The notes under the pieces were generated by a model that did not search any database, had not been told where the DNA came from, and was given only the letters and a program-made list of their open reading frames with translations. Positions 14,491 to 21,397 of a stretch of 38,953 nucleotides of DNA are shown in pieces. A program made the translations under genes and the position numbers. Origin of the DNA: a virus; the IMG/VR virus record IMGVR_UViG_3300031697_000122, positions 1 through 38,953 of that record. One strand, given 5' to 3'. Within the stretch, counting starts at the first letter, position 1; each line of letters starts with the position of its first letter.

Positions 14491-15603
14491 GTGGATATCT
14501 TAGATTACATAGAAGCAAAGTTTTCAAAAAATATGCTCAAGAAGAATAAAGGTATTGATATTCCAATCAATACTAATGTGAAAAGTAAAGCTTCTATAAT
14601 CGGTGACTTCTTTCGAACGAAGAAGTCTTATAGAAAAGAACTTGAAAGAAACTTCTCCGCGTTTAAGACAAATACCATCGATAGGGATGAGTTCTTGTCT
14701 TTGCAACGAGAAGCAATTTCAAACAACTTTAAACAGGCATTCTTATTGGGAAAGCAATTTAGTGATGAAGATGCAACCAAATTATCCGAAGATGAAAACC
14801 GTTCGATTGGTTATCAAGTCGGTAAAGAAATGCAATTCATGAATACGTTCTCAAAAGATATCATGAATGGAACTGGTAAGATGGATTATAGTAGAAGACT
14901 TAAAATGTATTCAGATAGTCTAAAGCCAATGTTCATCTTTGGAAAGATTGTATATCTCCCAGAAGATGTTCAAATCTACTGGAAGCTTGGTATAACCGAT
15001 AAACACTGTATAGATTGCCTTACATTCGCAATGAATAGCCCATATGGTAAAAAGGATTTACCAACGGTACCACAGGCAGGGAATACAGCTTGTTTATCAA
15101 ATTGTCTATGTCAGTTAGAATTCAAAATAGAAGATTATGACAATAAGTATGAAAACTTTCTATTAGATAAGTATATGCCTAGTAGAAAAGAGATACCCGA
15201 TGAAATGGAAATTGATAGATTAATTGAGGTCAGTTCTCTATTCTATAGATATCGGGGATTGTATGCGATAACTAACAATGCTACATATCTTGTATATGCT
15301 AAGAAATTTAAGCTGGAATACTCAGATACAATTCATACAAATAATTATGCAGTTTCTTCACGACTTCCAATTGCTAAGTATGTAGCTGAAATCAAGCTAT
15401 TCGCTTCCAATGAGCATTTCGAAGTCGCTGTTGATGGGTTTACCCCGAAGGATTTTCTTTCGGTTTTTGATAACGGTCGGCAATTTTACGGAGAGGTAAT
15501 ATCTTCAAATGGTATGTATGTGAAGGTTAAAGACATATCGGGTAAGGTTGTTGATATTGATATAATGAGTGCGATACTGTTTAAATTGAAGGACAATAAA
15601 TGA
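14491..15603 (+). CDS. Minor head / head morphogenesis protein
   Basis: 370 residues from a GTG start with GGAG 6 nt upstream, 1 nt after the portal stop. The middle resembles the SPP1 gp7/Mu F-like head morphogenesis domain: WKLGITDKHCIDCLTFA, a Gly/Tyr-rich turn, LPTVPQAGNTAC and LSNCLCQLEF, with four Cys that may bind a metal. The C-terminal third (about 220-370) looks beta-rich and may be a separate domain. Such proteins bind the portal and are enclosed in the head. Position between portal and protease supports the call; remote homology is by motif only. Confidence 0.7.
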   Translation: MDILDYIEAKFSKNMLKKNKGIDIPINTNVKSKASIIGDFFRTKKSYRKELERNFSAFKTNTIDRDEFLSLQREAISNNFKQAFLLGKQFSDEDATKLSEDENRSIGYQVGKEMQFMNTFSKDIMNGTGKMDYSRRLKMYSDSLKPMFIFGKIVYLPEDVQIYWKLGITDKHCIDCLTFAMNSPYGKKDLPTVPQAGNTACLSNCLCQLEFKIEDYDNKYENFLLDKYMPSRKEIPDEMEIDRLIEVSSLFYRYRGLYAITNNATYLVYAKKFKLEYSDTIHTNNYAVSSRLPIAKYVAEIKLFASNEHFEVAVDGFTPKDFLSVFDNGRQFYGEVISSNGMYVKVKDISGKVVDIDIMSAILFKLKDNK

Positions 15604-15604
15604 A

Positions 15605-15745
15605 ATGAAAGCAATTAAAATCACGTTAAAGCGTTCAGGGTTTACAAATAAGCAAATAAATGAATGGGAAGTGCATTATAACACTGCTCTTGAGCTTAAA
15701 ATACCATACCCACACTATTACGCATTATTTAAAACAGTTCATTGA
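15605..15745 (+). CDS. Small basic hypothetical protein (46 aa)
   Basis: Reads MKAIKITLKRSGFTNKQINE and ends in PHYYALFKTVH. AAGGA lies 11 nt before the ATG, at the long end of the useful range, and the gene begins 1 nt after the previous stop. Residues 8-30 could form a short helix-turn-helix-like unit (KRSGFTNKQINEWEVHYNTALEL), but it is too short to assign. Its stop codon lies inside the -35 box of the next promoter. Low-to-moderate confidence that it is translated. Confidence 0.45.
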   Translation: MKAIKITLKRSGFTNKQINEWEVHYNTALELKIPYPHYYALFKTVH

Positions 15746-15771
15746 CATTCAGTCCCACATTCATTTATAGT
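15742..15771 (+). promoter_or_regulatory. Promoter for the protease-scaffold-capsid genes
   Basis: TTGACA (15742-15747), 18-nt spacer, TATAGT (15766-15771), ending 9 nt before the AGGAG of the protease gene. It would boost the capsid genes, which are needed in large amounts. Confidence 0.65.
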
Positions 15772-15792
15772 AAATACAACAGGAGTTCGATT

Positions 15793-17058
15793 ATGAATAA
15801 AAAGTTAGTACACGAAATCAATTGGCATGGAACCGACCACAAAGTCGAGACCAAGCAACTTGAAGACGGTACCAAAAAACTGAGTTATATCATTTCTGGT
15901 GCTTTCATGCAAGCAGATACTCCGAACAGAAATAATCGTGTATATCCCAAGGAAGTAGCAAATGAAGCTATTGCCAAATTAAGACCAATGGTGGAAGAAG
16001 GGCGTATAAGAATGCTCGTTGACCATCCTGGCTTTTTTGATGGTGGCCCTTCTTTGTTAAAGTCTGGTGCTATACTTAAAGAGATTACGGATGTTCAGGA
16101 AGATGGGTTTGCATATTATAAAGCTAAGATACTTAACAATGAATCTGCTAAGGTGTTGAAAGACATTTTAGATGAAGGTGGAAAAATTGGTGTTTCTACT
16201 AGAGGGTATGGTTATGGTATCGATAAAGAGGTAGAAGGTCACGAAGGTACTTTTGAAGTAATTAGTGATTTTGAACTTAATTCAGTTGATTTCGTAGACG
16301 ACCCCTCGGTTCTCGACACAGAGAAATACATGCACATCGAATCTAATATAAGGAGTAAACTTACTATGTTTAAAACAGTAGAAGAACTAAGAACTGCTTT
16401 GCCAAACTTGGTTAAACAGCTTGTAGATTCAACTACACTTGAATTGAATACTGAATTCGACAAAAAGATTGAAGAAATGAAAGCTACTCTCGAAGAAAAG
16501 ACTTCTCTCGTAGAAGCTAAAACTGCTCTTCTTGACAGTCTCATTGAAAAAATCAAAGAAATCAGTCCTGACAAATTCAAAGTTGTTGAAGAAAGCGCAA
16601 TCGTTACTGAAAGAGATGCTGAAATTGTTAAGATTACCGCATCATTAACAGAGGCTATTGCTAATCTTGATAGTTCTAAGCTTGAGCTTAAAACAATCCA
16701 AGATGACCACATTAAAGCTGTTAGAGAGGCATACATTGAGCAACTTAAAGCTACTGATGAAGCCTTCTTTAAATTCGAATCATTTGAAAATTGTTTTGAA
16801 AATTGCATAACCAAAGACGAAGTAAAAAGCGTTTATGAAAGCAATTCCAAAATCGTTAAAGAAATGACAGAAAATTCTGGCAAGCCAGCTGATTCTAAGT
16901 CAAAACAAACTGAAGATAGCGCAGAGAAATCTGACAAAGATTCACTTTTGACCGAAGCTCAATTGATTGACTTTAACGGTAGAAATAAAGATAGACGCTC
17001 AATGCGCCTACCTAACATGACAGAAGCCAAATACCTCGAAATGTTTGGTAAAAAATAA
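15793..17058 (+). CDS. Prohead protease fused to scaffold (T4 gp21-like)
   Basis: 421 residues. The N-terminal 190 residues form a herpes/T4-type prohead serine protease: catalytic His in VDHPG (H78), Ser in GVSTRGYG (S135), and the trailing SDFELNSVDFVDDPS strand typical of the family. From about 195 onward the protein is a charged coiled coil (EEMKATLEEKTSLVEAKT...) like a scaffold core, ending in a Lys/Ser/Asp-rich linker and a short helical tip (NMTEAKYLEMFGKK) that may contact capsid protein. AGGAG lies 7 nt before the ATG; an upstream in-frame start overlaps the promoter and is rejected. The protease normally digests the scaffold during maturation. A second ribosome site inside the gene suggests the scaffold is also made alone. 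Confidence 0.88.
   Translation: MNKKLVHEINWHGTDHKVETKQLEDGTKKLSYIISGAFMQADTPNRNNRVYPKEVANEAIAKLRPMVEEGRIRMLVDHPGFFDGGPSLLKSGAILKEITDVQEDGFAYYKAKILNNESAKVLKDILDEGGKIGVSTRGYGYGIDKEVEGHEGTFEVISDFELNSVDFVDDPSVLDTEKYMHIESNIRSKLTMFKTVEELRTALPNLVKQLVDSTTLELNTEFDKKIEEMKATLEEKTSLVEAKTALLDSLIEKIKEISPDKFKVVEESAIVTERDAEIVKITASLTEAIANLDSSKLELKTIQDDHIKAVREAYIEQLKATDEAFFKFESFENCFENCITKDEVKSVYESNSKIVKEMTENSGKPADSKSKQTEDSAEKSDKDSLLTEAQLIDFNGRNKDRRSMRLPNMTEAKYLEMFGKK
16366..17058 (+). CDS. Nested scaffold protein made from an internal start
   Basis: An in-frame ATG at codon 192 of the protease-scaffold gene is preceded by AAGGAG (16350-16355) 10 nt upstream, the same spacing as the major capsid gene uses. The product (230 residues, starting MFKTVEELRTALPNLVK) would be exactly the coiled-coil scaffold without the protease. 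This mirrors lambda C/Nu3 and similar overlapping protease/scaffold genes. It is predicted from sequence and not proven; the shared C-terminus would let both forms co-assemble. Confidence 0.7.
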   Translation: MFKTVEELRTALPNLVKQLVDSTTLELNTEFDKKIEEMKATLEEKTSLVEAKTALLDSLIEKIKEISPDKFKVVEESAIVTERDAEIVKITASLTEAIANLDSSKLELKTIQDDHIKAVREAYIEQLKATDEAFFKFESFENCFENCITKDEVKSVYESNSKIVKEMTENSGKPADSKSKQTEDSAEKSDKDSLLTEAQLIDFNGRNKDRRSMRLPNMTEAKYLEMFGKK

Positions 17059-17075
17059 GAAGGAGACCATTTGTA

Positions 17076-18239
17076 ATGAAAGTAACATTTACAGAACGAA
17101 ATGACATGCTTATGGACAAGTATGGACATCTTCTTGACGAAGCCAAACATTTCAGCGGAAGCCAAATGTTGAACGAGTTAGAAGAGAACAAAATGGCTGT
17201 CTTAATTGACAATGCTGTTCAAGGTGCTTGTAGAAAGTATGGACAAGACTACAATGAATTCACATTGAGAAGTCTTGATGAAGCAACGACAAAGCAAACA
17301 GACACAGGCGATATCGCCTATACTGTGAAGCTTCAACTTGCAATGATTGGTCAAATCTATCCTAATATGATTTCCAGAGAATTCGTTTCTCTACAGCCAA
17401 TCACTCAACCAAACTATAAAATCTTTTATAACGATTTTAAACGTTCGGATGGAACATCACTTTCCTCAGATATTCACGCAAGACGTGAATATGCAAACAA
17501 TGTTGAGTATGACCCAACATCACCAACAGATATCCAGACAGTTGACATGGAAGTTACATCGGAAGATGTTGCGGCCACAACTAAAAAGCTCAAGGGTAAT
17601 GTAACTATAGAAGTTGAACAAGATTTACTTGCATATCATGGTATGAATGCAATGAGCCTTGTGACATCTAATATGGGTGCTGAACTAACTCGTGAGTGGG
17701 ATAGAACAATCATAGCTGATTTATTCTCTCTAGCTTCTGGTGGTACTGCATATTTCAATAAGAAACAACCTGTTGGAATTTCTTACGAAGAGCGCAAATT
17801 CTGGATGGAAACATTCTATGAATCAATCCTCGACGTTGATAACATGATTTTCAAAGCACGTTATCGTAGAACAAACTTCCTAATCGTTTCTGCTGATGAA
17901 GCTACATTCATGGCAAAAATGAAAGGTTTTGAAGCTTCGAACATCGCTTCTGATGCTCAAATAATCAAAACTGGTGGACGTTATTTCGCTGGAACACTCG
18001 CTAATCGTTGGAGAGTATACGTAGACCCATTCATCACAGGCGAAATGCTTGTTGGTTACAATGGTGCTGGTAACTGGTCTGAGACTGGTTATGTTTTCTC
18101 CCCTTACGAAATGGCTTATCTCACTGATGCTTTCACTAATCCTGATACATTAGTTAAGACAAGAGCTATTATGTCAAGAGCGGCCAGAAAATGTGTTATC
18201 CCTGGACTTTATGGTAAGGTTATCATAACTAATTCATAA
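17076..18239 (+). CDS. Major capsid protein, T4 gp23 type
   Basis: 387 residues; the building block of the icosahedral shell. The sequence follows the gp23/HK97-fold layout: an N-terminal helical delta-like region (1-60), QLAMIGQIYPNMISREFVSLQPI, a long loop with FKRSDGTSLS, a P-domain helix region (WDRTIIADLFSLASGG), YRRTNFLIVSADEATFM, RVYVDPFITGEMLVGY and the family's C-terminal end TRAIMSRAARKCVIPGLYGKV. AAGGAG lies 10 nt before the ATG. It follows the protease/scaffold gene and is followed by a strong terminator, consistent with a highly expressed unit. It is shorter than T4 gp23 (521), lacking room for the insertion domain. LxE-type cleavage sites in the N-terminus (LLDE, MLNE) are possible gp21-like targets, not proven. 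Confidence 0.9.
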   Translation: MKVTFTERNDMLMDKYGHLLDEAKHFSGSQMLNELEENKMAVLIDNAVQGACRKYGQDYNEFTLRSLDEATTKQTDTGDIAYTVKLQLAMIGQIYPNMISREFVSLQPITQPNYKIFYNDFKRSDGTSLSSDIHARREYANNVEYDPTSPTDIQTVDMEVTSEDVAATTKKLKGNVTIEVEQDLLAYHGMNAMSLVTSNMGAELTREWDRTIIADLFSLASGGTAYFNKKQPVGISYEERKFWMETFYESILDVDNMIFKARYRRTNFLIVSADEATFMAKMKGFEASNIASDAQIIKTGGRYFAGTLANRWRVYVDPFITGEMLVGYNGAGNWSETGYVFSPYEMAYLTDAFTNPDTLVKTRAIMSRAARKCVIPGLYGKVIITNS

Positions 18240-18253
18240 TCTCTAAATTAAGA

Positions 18254-18287
18254 ACGGTGAGCTTTTAATTAGGCTCATCGTCTTTTA
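18254..18287 (+). terminator. Rho-independent terminator after the major capsid gene
   Basis: Stem ACGGTGAGC / GCTCATCGT (9 bp with one G-U) around a 10-nt loop, followed by CTTTTAT. It starts 14 nt after the capsid stop and separates the head genes from the inserted glycosyltransferase module. Confidence 0.75.
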
Positions 18288-18288
18288 T

Positions 18289-18351
18289 CGTCAGGCGGTT
18301 TGCAAAAATAACCCCGATTATGATAGAATGTTAAATAGTGTTACGGAAACA
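18289..18351 (+). pseudogene. Relic 3' end of a glycosyltransferase gene
   Basis: Reading the frame that ends at the TGA at 18349 gives CKNNPDYDRMLNSVTET-stop, which matches the C-terminus of the intact GT9 protein (CMNKFNYDRILNSVMEK) at 9 of 12 positions around YDR-LNSV. No open frame extends far upstream because the capsid terminator precedes it. It looks like the remains of a duplicated or displaced glycosyltransferase gene. Confidence 0.55.
18300..18329 (+). promoter_or_regulatory. Promoter for the inserted module
   Basis: TTGCAA (18300-18305), 18-nt spacer, TAGAAT (18324-18329), directly after the capsid terminator and 50 nt before the next start codon. The same pair recurs in copy B. 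Confidence 0.65.
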
Positions 18352-18422
18352 TGAAATCAATATTAAAGGATATAAAAAAATGGCTAAGAAGAAAAATTCA
18401 AGTAAGTCAAATAAGAAGAAGA
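18300..18422 (+). repeat. Copy A of a promoter-RBS-leader direct repeat
   Basis: About 120 nt resembling 19801-19922 (copy B) with few gaps. Both copies hold TTGCA, an 18-nt spacer, TAGAAT, TTAAATAGTGTTA, AATATTAAAGGA, the start codon and a Lys-rich leader beginning ATGGYTAAGAA. The copies flank the 18380-19879 segment. Confidence 0.8.
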
Positions 18423-18784
18423 TGGATTCTTCTATATCTGAAATTATTCCAAATAATGAAAATGACCTTGGAATAGAATTTCCAGTAGTTGAAGATACCA
18501 AACCTATTGTAGAACTTGAAGAAGTTGTGGAAGAGGTTAAGCCTGTTGTCGTTGAAGAAGTTGTTGAAGAGGTTAAGCCTGTTGTCGTTGAAGAAGTTGT
18601 TGAAGCAGATGTGCTTGTAAAGGTGAAGTATATCGGTAAATATGGAACGGTGAGCGCACAGATGTTTGATGGAACATTCCAACACTTCATTAGAGGCAAT
18701 ATCCACGACATTCCAGAAAAATATGCACAGCGTCTTCTTAAAGGTAAAGATTATGTTGGTGGTGATCCTGACGAGAACTCATAA
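18380..18784 (+). CDS. Lys/Val/Glu-rich protein with small C-terminal domain
   Basis: 134 residues in three parts: a Lys/Ser/Asn-rich leader (1-15, MAKKKNSSKSNKKKM), an acidic Val/Pro/Glu stretch with two exact 12-residue repeats (EEVKPVVVEEVV; about residues 50-75), and a folded-looking C-terminal domain (VKVKYIGKYGTVSAQMFDG...IPEKYAQRLLKGKDYV). AAGGA lies 9 nt before the ATG. Small proteins just after the capsid gene are often decoration or head-completion proteins; this is a context guess. The leader is homologous to that of the methyltransferase at 19882, which also has a Pro/Val/Glu linker, so the leader-plus-linker may be a shared targeting or tethering module. Confidence 0.7.
   Translation: MAKKKNSSKSNKKKMDSSISEIIPNNENDLGIEFPVVEDTKPIVELEEVVEEVKPVVVEEVVEEVKPVVVEEVVEADVLVKVKYIGKYGTVSAQMFDGTFQHFIRGNIHDIPEKYAQRLLKGKDYVGGDPDENS
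18533..18604 (+). repeat. 36-bp tandem repeat
   Basis: Two exact 36-bp copies starting GAGGTTAAGCCTGTTGTC at 18533 and 18569, coding for the repeated Glu/Val/Lys/Pro linker. An in-frame unit, so copy number can vary. Confidence 0.92.
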
Positions 18785-18789
18785 TATAT

Positions 18790-18803
18790 GGGCTACGTAG
18801 CCC
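18790..18803. promoter_or_regulatory. Perfect 14-bp palindrome before the glycosyltransferase gene
   Basis: GGGCTACGTAGCCC, a perfect dyad with no spacer, GC-rich in an AT-rich gap, 6 nt after one stop codon and 33 nt before the next start. As RNA it would fold with a 4-nt loop but has no T-run, so an operator or a weak mRNA hairpin is more likely than a terminator. Confidence 0.45.
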
Positions 18804-18835
18804 TATATCTATATTAAACTGAATGGAGAAATTAA

Positions 18836-19879
18836 ATGGATTTATATGCAAATATGGGGAAGTGTGTACAGATATTACCAACGTCAAGCTCATTTGAGCC
18901 TCTTGAGGTCTATCCGAACATGATTTTCGATGCAGATACTATTACGATGGATATAAACATCGTACAGAACGTCGTGCCATTCTCATGTGATTCAATCAAA
19001 GAACAGAAGAAGATTGTTTTATGTAGAACATACGCACTGGGTGATGTAATACAATTAATTCCAATTGCCAGACATTTACGTAAGACGTATGGTATGAAGG
19101 TCACTATTGCGACAAGTGCTAGATATACAAGAACCATTAAAACGCTATTTCCAGAATTTACAATAATTCCATATACAAGTCGTAATTTGGTGGAGAGTGA
19201 TATATATGGAATTAAACTTGGATTGGATGGTGTATTAGAAGCCGACCATTCGAATACAAATCCAGAACGGTTAATACACCGAGTTCATATTTATTCAAAA
19301 TTCATATTGGATGAAGAATTAAATGAACTGGATTGGACTTCTCATGTAAAGGAAAGTAGGATACTATTTAAGAAAACGGATGAAGTGATAGGAATTCAGT
19401 TACGTGGTTCTGGTAAAATGAAAACTATGCCAGAGGAATTTGTAAAAAAGATGGTTTTTGAAATCACCAAGACCCATAAAGTAATGTTGATTGACCAAGA
19501 CTCTAAGCGTGGATTTGAAGGGAAGAATATAATTAATGCATGTGGTAGAACCGATATCGTGAAGTTGTATACACATTTGAAGTATTTGAAGTGTTGTTTA
19601 ACTATGGATAGTGGCGTATTGTGGCTTGCTCACATGGCTAGTTGCCCTACAATAACCTTTCTTTCATCCACAAGGAAAGAAGAGAGATTATCATTACATC
19701 CATTATATAAGCAGGGTAAAGCTCTTGTTGTTGATTTGGCGAAAGATGTAGGGTGTAAACCTTGTTTTGAAACTACAAAATATTGTGGTGGCTCAATTAA
19801 TTGCATGAACAAGTTTAATTATGATAGAATATTAAATAGTGTTATGGAAAAAATAAAATTAATATTAAAGGACAATTAA
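18836..19879 (+). CDS. Glycosyltransferase family 9 (heptosyltransferase-like)
   Basis: 347 residues; a GT-B enzyme that would move a sugar from a nucleotide-sugar donor. Family marks are VLCRTYALGDVIQLIPIARHLRK at the start of the first Rossmann domain, then GIQLRGSG at the start of the second, the donor-site segment MDSGVLWLAHMAS followed by CPTITFLSST, and a C-terminal Cys-rich piece (GCKPCFETTKYCGG...NCMN). GGAG lies 7 nt before the ATG. It sits among virion genes, so the acceptor could be capsid or tail protein, or the host surface. The donor sugar cannot be read from the sequence. Its last 27 codons form copy B of a repeat that carries the promoter and RBS of the next gene. Confidence 0.88.
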   Translation: MDLYANMGKCVQILPTSSSFEPLEVYPNMIFDADTITMDINIVQNVVPFSCDSIKEQKKIVLCRTYALGDVIQLIPIARHLRKTYGMKVTIATSARYTRTIKTLFPEFTIIPYTSRNLVESDIYGIKLGLDGVLEADHSNTNPERLIHRVHIYSKFILDEELNELDWTSHVKESRILFKKTDEVIGIQLRGSGKMKTMPEEFVKKMVFEITKTHKVMLIDQDSKRGFEGKNIINACGRTDIVKLYTHLKYLKCCLTMDSGVLWLAHMASCPTITFLSSTRKEERLSLHPLYKQGKALVVDLAKDVGCKPCFETTKYCGGSINCMNKFNYDRILNSVMEKIKLILKDN

Positions 19880-19922
19880 AAATGGTTAAGAAAAATACAG
19901 GTAAGGCAAATAAAGCCCCCAA
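19801..19922 (+). repeat. Copy B of the promoter-RBS-leader direct repeat
   Basis: Counterpart of 18300-18422. Here the same DNA also codes for the C-terminus of the glycosyltransferase (CMNKFNYDRILNSVMEK). The -35-like TTGCAT (19801) and -10-like TAGAAT (19825-19830) keep the 18-nt spacing, and AAAGGA and the Lys-rich start of the next gene are retained. Confidence 0.8.
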
Positions 19923-20712
19923 ATCTCCTAAAGTGTCAAAGGCAACTAAGCCAGAAATTACTACAGCCCCCAAAGTAAATTTGGATGTAACTGTTCCGAT
20001 AGATGAAGATGATGTTTCAGAAATTGGGCCAGAAGTAAAAGCTCCAGTTGTCAAAAAGACAGAAGAGCCAACAGTTAAGAATGGTATCGTTATGCGTATC
20101 AAAGAAAATGCAGTTGCGTTCGGTAAACATTATTTTGATACAACTAAGGAAGCTGGTTGTGATTTATCATTTGCTGGTGAATGGCAACAGGCATATGGTG
20201 GATTAATCGCAAGATTACTAGAAACTGATGGTAAAAAAGTTCTTGATATTGGTGGAGCATTTGGTACAATTTCTCATGCTATCGCTACTATTGGTAAATG
20301 TAAAGTTCTGAATGTTGATATAAGTAAACACGTTGTTGAAAATCAAACATTCAAAGAGGATAAATTGGTTCCAGCTATAGTTGCACCAATTCAGCATATG
20401 AAACAGGTTGATGATGAATCATTTGACGCTGTGCATATTTCTCACGTATTAAACTATGTGCATCCAGAAGACTTAGAACGCTCAATAAAAGAAGTTGCTA
20501 GAGTATTGAAATCTGGTGGAAAGTGTTTCATCATTCATTCTGGTAAGACTTTTAAGAAGGATGCATTCAGTGTTGACCATAAAGAGTTAATCGCATTATG
20601 TGAAGAGTATATCGGTGATGTATTGAAGATTGATACAGCTAAAGTCGATGACAGAGATTATAAATTCTTCGCTAACTATACATGGGATTGTCTTTTAATT
20701 CAAAAGAAATAA
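19882..20712 (+). CDS. Class I methyltransferase with Lys-rich N-terminal leader
   Basis: 276 residues. Residues 1-65 are a low-complexity Lys/Pro/Thr/Val/Glu leader homologous at its start to the protein at 18380. The rest is a SAM-dependent methyltransferase with motif I VLDIGGAFGT, strand-2 acidic end NVDIS, and the motif IV-V region FDAVHISHVLNYVHPEDLERSIKEVARVLKSGG. The catalytic part resembles the 1058-1681 enzyme, including FGKHYFDTTK and GEWQQAY. AAGGA precedes the ATG, within copy B of the repeat. A sugar or protein methyltransferase working with the adjacent GT9 is plausible; the leader could tether it to the virion. Neither is shown by sequence alone. Confidence 0.83.
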   Translation: MVKKNTGKANKAPKSPKVSKATKPEITTAPKVNLDVTVPIDEDDVSEIGPEVKAPVVKKTEEPTVKNGIVMRIKENAVAFGKHYFDTTKEAGCDLSFAGEWQQAYGGLIARLLETDGKKVLDIGGAFGTISHAIATIGKCKVLNVDISKHVVENQTFKEDKLVPAIVAPIQHMKQVDDESFDAVHISHVLNYVHPEDLERSIKEVARVLKSGGKCFIIHSGKTFKKDAFSVDHKELIALCEEYIGDVLKIDTAKVDDRDYKFFANYTWDCLLIQKK

Positions 20713-20722
20713 GGTGTAAATC

Positions 20723-21397
20723 ATGGATATTGCCAAAATAACTACTCAATTTGAAACATTATATGGAATAGACTTAACAGGTGAAAGTGAAGCAATCTTG
20801 CTACAAGATGCAATTAATAAGATTGGTGAATTGTACCCAAAGGTAGAGAAATCTTCTTTGCTTACTGTAGCCGAACAAACTTCATATTCGATAGAACATG
20901 AAAATGTAATTGCTCTCAAGGCTGTTTACTACGATAGACAGAGAAACATTTCTCCGTTTGAAAACTCAAGTTTAATCCCAAATGGGAACGATGTGAAATC
21001 TCTAAGTCGTCAATTTACTGACATCATGGAAGGTGAAACATTTGACAGATTGAATCCAGTTGGTGCGGTGATAAATGATGCTACTGGCTTTGATTTATTG
21101 CCAACGCCAACTCAGGATGATATCGAAGTTCATTACGAATATGCTAGATATAGAACCATTGCCGAAATTCCCGAAATGTTTAAGGATGATTTAACAAAAT
21201 TATTCTTTAATTATCAAGCGAAGAATGCTCAGTTTGTTGCCATGAAAGATAGTGGTGGAAATCAATTCAACTTTGATAGAATGGGGAATATCGGCGTGGG
21301 TTCTGATGGTAAAAAGACACAAAGTGAAAAACTTGACGATGAACTTAAAAGCATCGAAAAGGGCATCCGTAACAAAATTCTAGGACTTCCAGGCTGA
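20723..21397 (+). CDS. Head-tail connector (adaptor-like) protein
   Basis: 224 residues. Starts MDIAKITTQFETLYGIDL and has a mixed helix/strand middle (VIALKAVYYDRQRNISPF, NDATGFDLLPTPTQDDIEVHYEY), then FKDDLTKLFFNYQAKNAQF and a helical tail. The strand with D-I-E-V-H-Y-E-Y followed by a helix with a K-x-F-x-x-Y core resembles phage neck/adaptor proteins that stack below the portal. AAGG lies about 8 nt before the ATG. Its place after the head genes and before tail genes fits; the next gene overlaps its stop. No precise family is claimed. Confidence 0.55.
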   Translation: MDIAKITTQFETLYGIDLTGESEAILLQDAINKIGELYPKVEKSSLLTVAEQTSYSIEHENVIALKAVYYDRQRNISPFENSSLIPNGNDVKSLSRQFTDIMEGETFDRLNPVGAVINDATGFDLLPTPTQDDIEVHYEYARYRTIAEIPEMFKDDLTKLFFNYQAKNAQFVAMKDSGGNQFNFDRMGNIGVGSDGKKTQSEKLDDELKSIEKGIRNKILGLPG

